Shown here piece after piece: positions 30,401-38,347 of a DNA stretch of 59,028 nt. Made by a program: the position numbers and the translations under genes. Where the stretch lies: positions 1 through 59,028 of the forward strand of contig JAUCBJ010000134.1 in assembly GCA_032718475.1 (NCBI GenBank), written 5' to 3'. The notes under the pieces are model-generated. The model worked only from the letters and a program-made list of their open reading frames with translations, was not told the DNA's origin and ran no database searches. Position 1 is the stretch's first letter. Each line of letters starts with the position of its first letter. The DNA is from Nemertoderma westbladi. Lineage: Eukaryota > Xenacoelomorpha > Nemertodermatida > Nemertodermatidae.

Positions 30401-33095
30401 ACAAGCCGCAACCCTGTCAACCACCATCGTGAACCTCATACAGACAGAACTACAGTCGAGTTTACAGATATTTTATTGGACTGACGCGACGTTGGTTTTA
30501 TTTTACATAAACAACGACACACTTGAATTCAAGACATTCGTTGCTAACCGTCGCGCGGAAATTCTAGACCGTTCAATAAAAGGGGATTGGCGACATTGTC
30601 CCGGACCACAAAACCCAGCTGATATTGCGTCGCGAGGAATGATGCCTGAGGAATTCTGTAAACCGGAGAACAAAGAATTTTGGCAACACGGACCCCAATT
30701 CTTGCAGAAATCGACACAAGATTGGCCTCCGTTATACGACAACAAGTCCAACACCATTCCCAAGGACGCCGAAATCAAGAAACCAAAAAAGGGGAAGATA
30801 AAGAAAAAGACGGCGGCGAAACTCAAGAAAAAACCGAAGGCGAAATGGAAAGATATAACTTCAAAGGTCAAGAGAGGAAGACTTGCGAGCCTTTCTACAC
30901 CAGACATATCGCCAGACGGTCAACCAGACGCGTTACTAGACGGTCAACCAGACATTCTACCAGACACTAGTAACACACTGACAAACAGTAAAGCCGCAGT
31001 TTCCCTATTGGAGCGGCCTTCTATTGACAAACAACCAGATACGTTACCAGACGTATCGCCAGACACATTACTAGACAGTCGACTAGACATTTTGTCAGAA
31101 ACATCACAAAATGTTCTACCGGACATTAGTAATGTACCGACTAACAATAAAGCCGCAGTTTCCCTATTGGAGCGGCCTTGTATTGACAAACTACCAATTT
31201 TGACACACTTGAGCAACCATAAGCACGGTGAAACCTCATGTATTACAGATGTGGGTAGTACCTACGCTAATGTAAATACAGGTGTTACTTTGCGCTCAAG
31301 AGACATACCGAACTTGCAACCTATGATGAGACCTGGGATTAATGTCGGCAGGAAAATAAGTTTACCGAAACCTGCTGACCCCATAGAGTTCAAACCACCA
31401 TTAACGATCGACTTACAAAGTACTGACGATCAAGGTAAGAAGACGAAGAAGGACAAATTACTTGTAGACCCCGACGGATCAACAGTCAACAAGGGAATAC
31501 CTACCGGCGGACCCGTGGGCCCTTCTAGTAATTCAAAACCTTCCAAAATTTCCATTGACTTACCTGATGACGTCACAAATACTCATGTCGACCGTATTGT
31601 AAACTTAACAGATTCTTGGTCGAACGCTTGCCGAAAACTAGCGTGGATTGTACGTTTTGTACAATACGTTAAAGGCAAACGTGACTTTACACGTCGACTT
31701 ACATTGGCTGAGATTGACAGGTGTGAGATTAAATTAATTCGCCATTACCAACTGCGATATTTCGCGCGCGAATTCACATCTATAAATCAAGGTCAACCAA
31801 TCAAGTCGTCACCAATACTGAGTTGGAGTCCGATTATTTATAATGGCTTAATTTGTCATAAATCTCGGCTTCAAAATATTGACTTTAACACAAACTTTAG
31901 GTACCCAATAATAATACCGCAACATCACGAACTACAACGTGCAATGATACTGGACGCACATTTACATCTGAAACACGCTGGAAGACACCACTGTCTTTCC
32001 TACTTACGTACTAGATTTGTATTAATTAGACCAAGTAAAGCATTAAGTTCAGTGACACGTACGTGTATTATTTGTAAAAAGGTACATTCTAGAATAGGTA
32101 CCCAAGAAATGAGTGAACTACCACAAGCACGACTTCAAGCATTCAGGCCACCTTTTACAGAGACTGGAATTGATTGCTTTGGTCCCATACATACGAAACG
32201 TGGACGTATACTAGTAAAACGCTGGGGACTGATTTTCACATGTATGTCCAGTAGGGCAGTTCACATTGAACGTGTGATGGATCTTTCCACCAACGCGTTT
32301 ATACTAGCACTGCGGCGATTTATCGCTAGACGCGGACTAGTAAAATGCTTGTACTCAGACCAAGGGACAAACTTTGTTGGTGCTCGGAATGAGATTGCTA
32401 GAGCCTTTAAGAAATTAGATCATGATCAAATCTCGAACGAACTACAACCTCACAAGATTGTTTGGAAGTTTAATCCTCCAGATAGTCCTTGGAGAGGCGG
32501 AGTCTGGGAGAGATTGATTAGATCTATAAAGACAGCCATGGCAAAGGTCATTCCAGTAAACCACATATTAACAGACGACCAACTGACAACATTGTTTGTT
32601 GAAATCGAGGCAATACTAAATACTAGACCAATAGTATTAGTACCCGATGACAAACAATCCCAGTTTGCTTTAACACCGGCACACCTGCTTATGCAGGCAC
32701 CGACGACATTAACGCCGATTTCTATTCCAATAGAAAGCGACAGTTACGGTAGAAAAGCGTGGAAAATCACGCAACTACTGGCTACCAAATTCTGGGAAAT
32801 ATGGCAAAACCATTATTTGCCCTCTATTTCTGCCAGAACAAACTGGTACAATAACACCCGCGCATTAAAGCCGGGAGATCACGTGCTGTTGGCAGAAGTG
32901 AATCTAAAAAGACGCTTCTGGATAACAGGTGTCATTTTAGCCACACATCCATCTATGGATGGAGTGACAAGGACTGTGACGGTACGGACAATTGACGGTC
33001 GTACAGTAGACAGACCGACTCAACGTCTCGTACTTCTTGAAGAGACTCGTAACGAGTCTGGAGACTACAAATCTCCACCTAATACAAGTAAATAA
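24432..33095 (+). CDS. BEL/Pao Gag-Pol polyprotein, 2887 aa, uninterrupted
   Basis: Single Gag-Pol frame from ATG 24432. N-terminal ~800 residues: charged and probably coiled-coil, with an Ala/Glu/Arg repeat region at 333-380 and two copies of a 20-residue repeat at about 610-657. Gag domain of DUF1759 type at about 828-990 (QPPKFSGSSKHWHTF). Cys/His cluster at about 1071-1142 with CWRCTRHGHVRKDC. Aspartic protease with LDSASSHSYV at about 1242. RT about 1560-1850 with FYVDDGLQS at about 1759. Pao-type and RNase H region about 1880-2090 (CFSDASDNGFG). A Lys-rich and repetitive spacer about 2115-2290. Integrase HHCC zinc finger about 2498-2553, then the D,D,E core with GIDCFGP (2579), YSDQGTNF (2641) and WRGGVWERL (2688). 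C-terminal DUF5641-like tail. All catalytic motifs are intact, so it is potentially active. It is much longer than the usual BEL polyprotein because of the N-terminal and RNase H-integrase extensions. Confidence 0.95.
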   Translation: MSDKQDYTKNTPTDYDSCDADKSAAEEQQGKTREPTEPTPCASPVHPTGVPDAVVRGDGRTEDFLTVPQPRYRETDMVSSAGSTESVVRSVGGYMAHITRSIGEGQRILDGLTAPMSRFEFYTLQVRVQSKVYKSVDNLVGLQDLARQRQDMDTQLRILEKLMITREKLIQFKSTIRQIQQEQADQLLGESVSDELLQPEEEQELYRLDGQLKHLTDHLRMCGEDVGDWETVPEATRETSLAQIKPVPGTLDQSLVSIRSEIGEVSMATSETARQQQLYRQQQEWEEQTQLLMAQVAAEEEKLRVANVAKISHLQEQAELEVAEMERLELDIAQQAAAAELAQRTAAAELERQAAAAELERQAAAAAAESAAAAAAASELERQRLASEARTEMKKRQIKAQSAIRQAELEAQQQQTEQREKEVKLRFELEKKARELANAKEDLDLQARDRSMRSRDGHDLDQIEVRHRQIQERKKEGSVGAPGRERQLVKDLCQRFPQVTHMFAPVTTKEPVSIAGSSNISPIHGVTEHRFVIPDEFTPPRATSSPIPKVKVSNPPITDRSSLLVGPALLTTKQVSPPLTPKPVTHYAYPMTFRPTRPLDSKAVIRPPVQFTSQSTTSRKTCEPTEQRRTVEMLPFNQFTSQSTTSRKTCEPTEQRRSVDDVPKRNVRIRTTQRTRARRPPYPDDSSTSSESDYPKREVFRTGAADEYKRERSDNSFADNPPQNTPTQKALQPMDAISTQQFADILRPVVNKLAQIEERLEEGYTDSSRNSEFEHNRHPKEPQRPVPSNPTSYQGKAPRRDINKVTNQGRETLNVAEEIAKFAARQGLPVQQPPKFSGSSKHWHTFVDYIESQIAVCAFTSREKFNYLLQTLSGEPKRLAETFVGVPDAFELAYDRLTSIYGGTVSMARSVIEELCKGGAITKPVDLLKLADEIKNAITTLRSIGQLDYGNTPTVLLKIIGRLHHRLRREWRKVEYQREERGGFLKLEDVYLLISREAVVETRSNYTDQHIVAEGITLPSSNRQKPQTTSTKTAIYATPTESRQFSDGNRVSAPIGTKQTRQQLSIDFNGCQYCEHLGKRYIGHKLRGCRQFRELNSEERRLQIRPLDSCWRCTRHGHVRKDCPNTDTCPSCGRNHDGLLHTDSHTPTKRFAREHPEAAARCDAAYRKRESKTTPTFVTHIEDCFSEQSGSSDEESEDDDEYSNGDEQPSIALLTTDQLKGFSVIPIKVTGTKGSKRIYAILDSASSHSYVDEKIADVVTDLKQGKHVSYTVSSMHGQRAIPVTRVKLDLDSLLPKSQHSERERSLLPFRDLTFAATKDFSNLLGPVPEQSLEDRKYFRHLGVPECPVNYRSVAMLIGTDQFNLHQVWETRPSAVVAGNAYACRTPIGWYTRAPVRTLDVSDEEDDVQSTCSLLTTNSIHSFSLDVNHTTLQSTKHDRRVTSMISHKEQLTHKVSLELGEKTRQLEIPSTTDDRLASLPTPITSTVPVDIDDNALKIHQLEQAALDKELTEKTIRWLEQDTAEPGSYEPCMSEQEKQSLKIMEDTIRQTKDGHYEVGMLWRSQSPKLINNYPLALRRLHSIRQRLLKDEKAHLQYNTQMETYLTKGYAIRMTNPEIETDQTYYLPHHYVRHPDKPDKVRVVNDCAALFEGMSLNSELMDGPNMNNYLMGVIMRFRQRQVAFTCDVEAMFHQVKALERDRDSLRFLWYPEGDLSLPPATYQMQVRVFGARDSPNCTMYALKQAARDQKHLYDPEIIRIVERDFYVDDGLQSCDTVERATTVAHQLRDCLAGGGFNLTKFASNSAELVDSFGTTERGGGDIDLEFEPLPTTKVLGLFWDPNTDNFRVKVRLDSQGNTLTKRSCLSKLSRLFDPLGFISPVILQARIYMRSIWKDGLTWDEPISSDQVDLWKTWEAELSSLEDYFIPRVYFPLQSTFPDNLELHCFSDASDNGFGVAAYLRRQVESDEFDVSLITSKAKTMPTKYMTTPRAELQAATLSTTIVNLIQTELQSSLQIFYWTDATLVLFYINNDTLEFKTFVANRRAEILDRSIKGDWRHCPGPQNPADIASRGMMPEEFCKPENKEFWQHGPQFLQKSTQDWPPLYDNKSNTIPKDAEIKKPKKGKIKKKTAAKLKKKPKAKWKDITSKVKRGRLASLSTPDISPDGQPDALLDGQPDILPDTSNTLTNSKAAVSLLERPSIDKQPDTLPDVSPDTLLDSRLDILSETSQNVLPDISNVPTNNKAAVSLLERPCIDKLPILTHLSNHKHGETSCITDVGSTYANVNTGVTLRSRDIPNLQPMMRPGINVGRKISLPKPADPIEFKPPLTIDLQSTDDQGKKTKKDKLLVDPDGSTVNKGIPTGGPVGPSSNSKPSKISIDLPDDVTNTHVDRIVNLTDSWSNACRKLAWIVRFVQYVKGKRDFTRRLTLAEIDRCEIKLIRHYQLRYFAREFTSINQGQPIKSSPILSWSPIIYNGLICHKSRLQNIDFNTNFRYPIIIPQHHELQRAMILDAHLHLKHAGRHHCLSYLRTRFVLIRPSKALSSVTRTCIICKKVHSRIGTQEMSELPQARLQAFRPPFTETGIDCFGPIHTKRGRILVKRWGLIFTCMSSRAVHIERVMDLSTNAFILALRRFIARRGLVKCLYSDQGTNFVGARNEIARAFKKLDHDQISNELQPHKIVWKFNPPDSPWRGGVWERLIRSIKTAMAKVIPVNHILTDDQLTTLFVEIEAILNTRPIVLVPDDKQSQFALTPAHLLMQAPTTLTPISIPIESDSYGRKAWKITQLLATKFWEIWQNHYLPSISARTNWYNNTRALKPGDHVLLAEVNLKRRFWITGVILATHPSMDGVTRTVTVRTIDGRTVDRPTQRLVLLEETRNESGDYKSPPNTSK
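24520..24536 (+). repeat. Motif GGAAGACTYGYGAGCCT, copy 1 of 8
   Basis: Other copies: 26287-26303, 26371-26387, 30876-30892, 33380-33396, 35479-35495, 35767-35783 and 35964-35980. Four lie in gag-pol (three near the gag N-terminus, one between RNase H and integrase) and four in non-coding gaps. All are on the plus strand. Copies 4-8 share the extension TTTCT. The core CTCGCGAG is palindromic in the best copies. Confidence 0.85.
26259..26402 (+). repeat. Exact 60-bp direct repeat inside gag (84-bp offset)
   Basis: 26259-26318 and 26343-26402 are identical as read and in phase (28-codon offset). Each carries one copy of the GGAAGACTTGTGAGCCT motif. It adds a duplicated peptide that includes TSQSTTSRKTCEPTEQRR. 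Confidence 0.9.
30986..31195 (+). repeat. Direct repeat in the RNase H-integrase spacer
   Basis: A ~50-bp near-identical segment (AAAGCCGCAGTTTCCCTATT core) occurs at about 30986 and 31145 in the same frame. It gives a repeated KAAVSLLERP, set among PDxLPD/LLDxQPD degenerate repeats. This spacer is low complexity and not part of the conserved Pol. Confidence 0.85.
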
Positions 33096-33755
33096 TTAGG
33101 AGTTTACAAATAGATTTCCACGTACCTGTACACCGTAGTAAGGACAGCGGTAGAATTCCATTGTCTTTATATGTGAACATTGAGGGTAGTACCCTTATGT
33201 GTCACATAGGAGCGGGATTTGTAGGTATAAGAAATGGAATTCTACTTGGAACTCACAATATTGAGACATTTTTGAAATTTTAGACAATCCATTTGGATTT
33301 GAAAAATTTTTAAAATTTTCTCCAGTGAATAGATTTCAGGGTACAGTCGGGTGGAACTTAAAATTAGAGAAACAAGAGAGGAAGACTTGCGAGCCTTTCT
33401 TAAAAATTTTAATTAAATTTTACACGGTCTTGTTTCAATAAGTTACGTCAAAATAGACTCCCCTATATTTATTACTAATTCTTGACTGCTTATTTTCTGA
33501 TAATAGTTTGGGATCAAAAAGTGAGTATTTTAGACTCACGGCCAGTTTAGCCCAAATTCGTTTTTATTTCGGCAAAAAATTTTAGATAAGAAGCAGCGTG
33601 TCATTAAAGAAACCTTAGATCTTAGGCTATGGGTAGGAGGTTAGAGCGTTGTCGAGCCCAAAGGGCAGACGAAACTCTCACGTCTCCTCACAACTAACTA
33701 CAAACTCTGTTGTATTCCCTCTAGTAGTAATGATTATGTAACTACACCTCTAATT
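33096..33755 (+). other. BEL/Pao spacer between pol and the second ORF
   Basis: AT-rich and non-coding. It carries motif copy 5 (33380-33396) and, at its end, a branch-point-like CTAAC (near 33693), a pyrimidine-rich tract and a CTAG acceptor at 33721-33724. Confidence 0.6.
33693..33724 (+). promoter_or_regulatory. Candidate 3' splice site before the second BEL/Pao ORF
   Basis: Branch-like AACTAACTAC, then TTGTATTCCCTCTAG ending at 33724. The first following ATG in a long frame is 33756, 32 bp on (ATGATTATG at 33730 gives only a short frame). This arrangement is what a spliced subgenomic mRNA would need. Confidence 0.6.
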
Positions 33756-35458
33756 ATGGAGAAAGGGATACAAAGAGAGCCGAGATGGGGATATGATATC
33801 CAAGAGGAGGCAGCAGCGCCATTCGAAAGATTTGGAGCCAAGGACTACACTATATTTGGTATAAAGGAATTATCAGAAAGTACAGCGAAGCTCGCAAAGA
33901 CAGCAATGCCTTTACTCGAGCAGGATTTAGTATATTTCGAGACGTGTATCTTCGCTGTGCGGGATCTCTTATCGAAAGACCATCTATGTTTACACTGTTA
34001 CCCTATGAAGGAGAACGTATCGTGGAAATTACGGATGAATCACGGCAGACGCGCGCGCCTATCGGTCACCTTGGTGATGAATTCGAAGTAACTACTACGA
34101 TCGCCGACGATCCTTTAGAGGAACTTCTTGAGATAGAAAGGAACCTCCCGAAGAAATCTCAGACGGAGATTCGACAACTTGAAGCAACGGATGCTATAGT
34201 TTGTATACAACCTTCAGAAACCTACCAACCCATAGACCCAGATGATTACGATTATAGTATGGGAGGAAGCGCTCGACCGATTGGAGATCTTATATACGAA
34301 CGAGTGTGGTACCCTGCCAATACGATGTGTAGTAAATGTGGCGTCGCTGGACATCATATGGCAAAGTGCAGTGGAAAGCACATTACTACGACTCAGCTAA
34401 TCTGTGGATGGTGTGGGGATCAAGGGTCTCATACCTTTTATACTTGCTGGAGATTTATGGCTCAATGTACTTACTGCAATATAAAGGGACATCGAGCATC
34501 TGAATGCCAACTAAGAGACATACCTTATGAACATGAATCTGTAAAACTCGTGAGGAAGTTATTTGACGAGTGGGAAGATTTAGCCGACGAACATGTATCA
34601 GCACAAAGAAGACGGTTTCCGATGAGAGCGCATCTCGGATTTTGGGCGGTAAATCCCCAGACGATGATGTCGGAAGGATACATCTCCGCTATGCCCCAAT
34701 ATGACGAACTTATCGAGGTTGTCGATATTTTACCCCACGACAGCGGATTCCGAGTAGTGCGCGAGTATCTACTACAGATTCACCCGGATAACAAAAACAC
34801 GTGGAATTTTCAGAAAGTCGTTAATCGCATTACGTATGGTGAATTCGATCGTTTCCGAACTGAAAAGCGGAATAAAGGAGCTTGGTTAACCGTCGCATGG
34901 GCGTACCGAGCCGCGTTTTACCACAAACGTATACGAGCGAGCGTATTCGAGGAAGAGGAGGTCCTAGAGGCGACAAATATATCAGCCACTCCGGTTGCGC
35001 CGTCTGCACGTCACCCTCGGGAGGACGGGCAGGGTAGGATCATACGGGTCCAGAAGGTGGGCCAACAATTGAAGAAAATTATTAATGTAGAAGAACGCAA
35101 GGGAGTTGAGCCGACTATTCGAGTTACTCGGGATACGGTATCGCTTCCTAGAGAACCAGTAGGAGGATCGGGACATACACCAGCTGATCAACAGGGGGCG
35201 CAAGCTACTCTTGGGTCTGCGTCGTCCGCTTCTCGCGCGTTCCCAGACGTTCTACCAACTGTAGCGACAACTGATCGGTCACGAGGAATTGGTCGAGGTT
35301 TTGGGATGCCAAATAGACGAATTTGTGAGGAAATAGTCGCACCGTCTCTCAACGTCCCAAATAAACCAGTGACTCGCCCCATTAGTCCCATATCGCGAGC
35401 AAAGTCACCTGTGCGCATTTTTCGAGGACGCGGCAGGGCTCGATCTACTAAGCGATAA
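33756..35458 (+). CDS. Second, post-pol ORF: three zinc knuckles, basic C-terminus, unknown function
   Basis: Two overlapping frames: one from ATG 33756 (111 codons, to 34091) and a main frame of 504 codons (33944-35458, open from 33797 but without an ATG near its start, GTG at 33944). The first must pass into the second by a -1 shift or an indel somewhere in 33797-34091. In the 504-codon numbering: knuckle 1 CSKCGVAGHHMAKC (about 128-141, perfect CCHC spacing), knuckle 2 CGWCGDQGSHTFYTC (about 154-168, one residue long), knuckle 3 CTYCNIKGHRASEC (about 175-188, perfect). A conserved-looking globular part follows at about 230-340, then an Arg/Gly-rich tail. It has no hydrophobic membrane segment, so it is not an envelope protein. 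The knuckles suggest RNA binding. I do not recognise a homologue. Confidence 0.75.
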
Positions 35459-36279
35459 AAGGGAGGGCAAGGGTGGACGGAGGACTCGTGAGCCTTTCTT
35501 GTGAATTTGTGATTTATTTGAATTATATGTTTTATATTTAAGTCTTGTATTCTGGAAAAAACTCATATTTAGCAAGATTTATATTTAGTAAGATTTATAT
35601 TTAGTAAGAATTTATATTTAGTAAAGATTTATATTTTGTAAGAATTTATATTTTATATTTGTGATTATTCTGAATACTATGCAATTTATATTGTTCTGAA
35701 TACTATGCAATTTATATCTTGTAAGCAGTATTTGTATTTACAGTGAAACAGAAAGTAAGAGTAAATGGAAGACTCGTGGGCCTTTCTTATAGTTTCATTT
35801 GTAAAGTGTTATATTTTGTATTTAGAAAGTTTTATAGTTAGAAAATTTTGTGCTCAGAAAGACTCATATTTGTAATTATTCCAAACTTATGCAATCTACA
35901 TTTAGGTACGAAAGTATTTGTAATTACTTGAATTTATGCAATATTTGGGATGCAATAGTAGATGGAAGACTCGCGAGCCTTTCTTATTGTTTTCATTTAT
36001 TTGTATTTGTAATTGTTTGAATTTATGCAATATCTGAGATGCAATAGATTTATATTGGTGAATTTAATTTAGATTTATATTGTACTTACTTAGTAAAGCC
36101 TTAAATACGTAAAGTTTGAATTTGTAATTATTTTGTATCGAATCATTACGTAGAAAGGAAGTATTATTTGAAATTTAATTGTAAATATGTAAGTACGCCC
36201 TAAGTATTCTATAGTTTGATTGATTATTGGTGAAAACCGTATATTTTATGCACGATAATATCCTGTTTTCATGGAGCGG
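35459..36279 (+). other. BEL/Pao 3' untranslated region
   Basis: Very AT-rich, with reiterated TTTATATTTAGTAAGA-type words and motif copies 6-8 at about 35479, 35767 and 35964. The polypurine tract before the 3' LTR is poor (only ATGGAGCGG). No coding sequence. Confidence 0.7.
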
Positions 36280-38207
36280 TATAGAATTATATTCCCTAAA
36301 TGCCGTGGATTTTCAAAATTTTATTTTATTCGAATTAACTTTGTAAAGATTGCTTTGAGTTCTCATTAGTATTGGTTCTATCTATTGTACATCTATCGGT
36401 CAAGTGGTTCAGTAGCTCAGTTGGTAGAGCGTTGGAAATTATATGTGTAGTAGGTATCGAGTTCGAATCCTAGTAAGTGCGAATTATTTTTTGTGCAGAA
36501 TTTCAACTCATTTAAATTAACCGCTACAAATTAATTGCATTTGTCTGTACCAATAAGGCTGTAGTTATTTGATTGTAACCAATGTCGTGCAAGTTATATA
36601 TTAGCTGGACCAATAAGCTATCTTTAAAACCTTGTTAGAACCCATAGAACAATCGAGAATTTTCTCGATTGATTGCGGCACAAATTTAGTATATAAAGGT
36701 GCGATTTCGTTCATTAGTATACTTTATACTTCAATCTTATATCTCAATCTTTCTCAGATTATCTTATCAATATTCTGTCGTGCTTAGTTTATTCTCAGAT
36801 TACATTGTATTATAATTGTGTCTTCTGTAATAAAGTCAGAATATTCTCTCAGCTTTTCTGTTTTACTATGAATTCACTACGGTGAACAAACTCAGGGACA
36901 GGATGGCCGGCTAGAGATCGGGCCGCAGCAATGAACGGGAACATCACGGGAATGTAGACGAGAGACAACCCGCAATACCATTTAGAGTTATTCGCCCATC
37001 GCCTGAAAGGTTAGACAGCGTTCGATCCTTGCTACCTAAGTATAAGACCAAAAGATCAAAAGGTAGATGTAGTGACACGCTGTAAGCCCAAAATTACATC
37101 ATAGGGACTGTACTGTCTTGATTCAGGAAAACCCACAGTAGACCTTCACATTCCTACGGGGAGGGATAGCGCAGGCCGATACTAGTACGCAGATAAGACG
37201 TAGGCACACCGGTACAAGGCATACACATTGGTTAGGGTGCAGCAAACTGTACGCTTAACTCTTGCTAAGTACAGGTGCGTCTGTGACTATTTGCCGTGCA
37301 ACGGTGTCCATTGCATTAGAACTTGTAGGCTAGGGGGTTGCTGTGTTTTCACCTGAATTGGGATTGTACCGTTCAGGCGGTAGGGCAGTTTACGTACTAG
37401 GCGCAAATAAATTGAGGCTATCAGGGATATACTAACATCTACCGTGTCCCCGCCAACGCCCTAATAGGAAGTTACCCGGACTACCTGGGTGACTAAAATT
37501 CTAGATAGGAGCCAGGATAGCTATTAGTACCCGTACGCCTACAGTAGTAAACTAACACATCTCTTCTTAGTATCAGCGACCTGGTACCTAAAATTGCCGA
37601 ATTCTGGGCGTAGTATTAACCTTATGCCTGAATTTGAGTCCTGGAAATACGCAAGAGGGGAAGGAACCTTATCATTCGTGAGTATTGGACCTACAAGTTA
37701 CAAAATTAGAATATTCGTAAAATGCACACCGTACCCAGTAATTATATATGTGAAGGAGCAAAACTGTTTTGACCGTTCAGAATTAACACACGCGCGTTAG
37801 AAATTATTTACACCTCGAAATATATAAAATTAACTTTGTCCGTACTGTGCTTTGCCCGCTAGTTAGACATCTCCAAATCTCTGCCTGTACCTAGCTAGCG
37901 TCCTTTCGCCCAACCATATAAATCACACCGCGGCAAAGTATACGAGCCCCTTAGTCCGTCAGTGAGTCAGCCTGATTTTAGGATTCGCTGCGCGGGATTT
38001 TGTTTCATCGAAGTTTGTCTGCTCGTAGACTGTTTTCTGCCTCACCGGTTATAAGAGATCAATACTGCAATATATTCGCTTACTTAGAGTTTACTGTTTT
38101 GGTGAGAAGGTCGGATTTATGATTTGATTTACAAACTTTACAGTAGGATATTGCAGGTATTGTTACCGTCTCTTCCAATAGTAGGAATAGGCGTATCTCT
38201 TCAATTA
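36280..38207 (+). repeat. BEL/Pao 3' LTR
   Basis: 1928 bp, same length as the 5' LTR, with three differences seen by eye. It holds the same tRNA-like unit (36406-36492), CCAAT boxes (36550, 36579, 36610), TATA (36690) and AATAAA (36829-36834). It is followed by the second CTGGC. Confidence 0.95.
36406..36492 (+). ncRNA. tRNA-like Pol III unit in U3 of the 3' LTR
   Basis: Same as 21822-21908: A box at 36413-36424, B box, T6 run at 36487-36492. From this copy, transcription would end inside the LTR, well upstream of the flanking LINE and satellite. Confidence 0.65.
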
Positions 38208-38212
38208 CTGGC

Positions 38213-38347
38213 CTTAAAGATGCAGATGATCTAGCCAATGTCATGGGTGATAGGGAGTTGTGGCGGTGCAATTTTGTTGACAAGCCGGCACAGCATTCTT
38301 AAAAATGCAGCTGCAATGCAGCATGCCGATCCTAGTAGTAGTAGTAG
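38213..38347 (+). mobile_element. Truncated LINE copy, unit B, part after BEL insertion
   Basis: The remaining 135 bp of the LINE begun at 20341, ending in (TAG)n and followed by TATCTGTATGT. It encodes the last residues of the C-terminal domain to TAA at 38299-38301. Confidence 0.95.

Larger units (their letters stand above)
21696..38207 (+). mobile_element. Giant BEL/Pao LTR retrotransposon (16.5 kb), apparently young
   Basis: Two 1928-bp LTRs flank 12.66 kb of internal sequence, bounded by a 5-bp TSD. The internal region has a ~0.8-kb leader with hairpins, an unbroken gag-pol frame of 2887 codons, a second zinc-knuckle ORF, and an AT-rich 3' region. By eye the LTRs differ only at 22484, 22974 and 22993 (and their partners), so insertion is recent. 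Order Gag, protease, RT, RNase H, integrase and the DUF1758/Pao-peptidase-like blocks identify BEL/Pao. Size, long LTR, extra ORF and LTR ends (TATAG...AATTA rather than TG...CA) are unusual for the group. Confidence 0.95.

Noticed and set aside
24432-33095. Several 60-130 codon frames on the opposite strand of BEL gag-pol
   Set aside because: They are shadows of the long sense frame and show no independent domains.
33756-35458. Envelope gene interpretation of the post-pol ORF
   Set aside because: No signal peptide, membrane segment or fusion-peptide-like hydrophobic stretch; zinc knuckles point to RNA binding.
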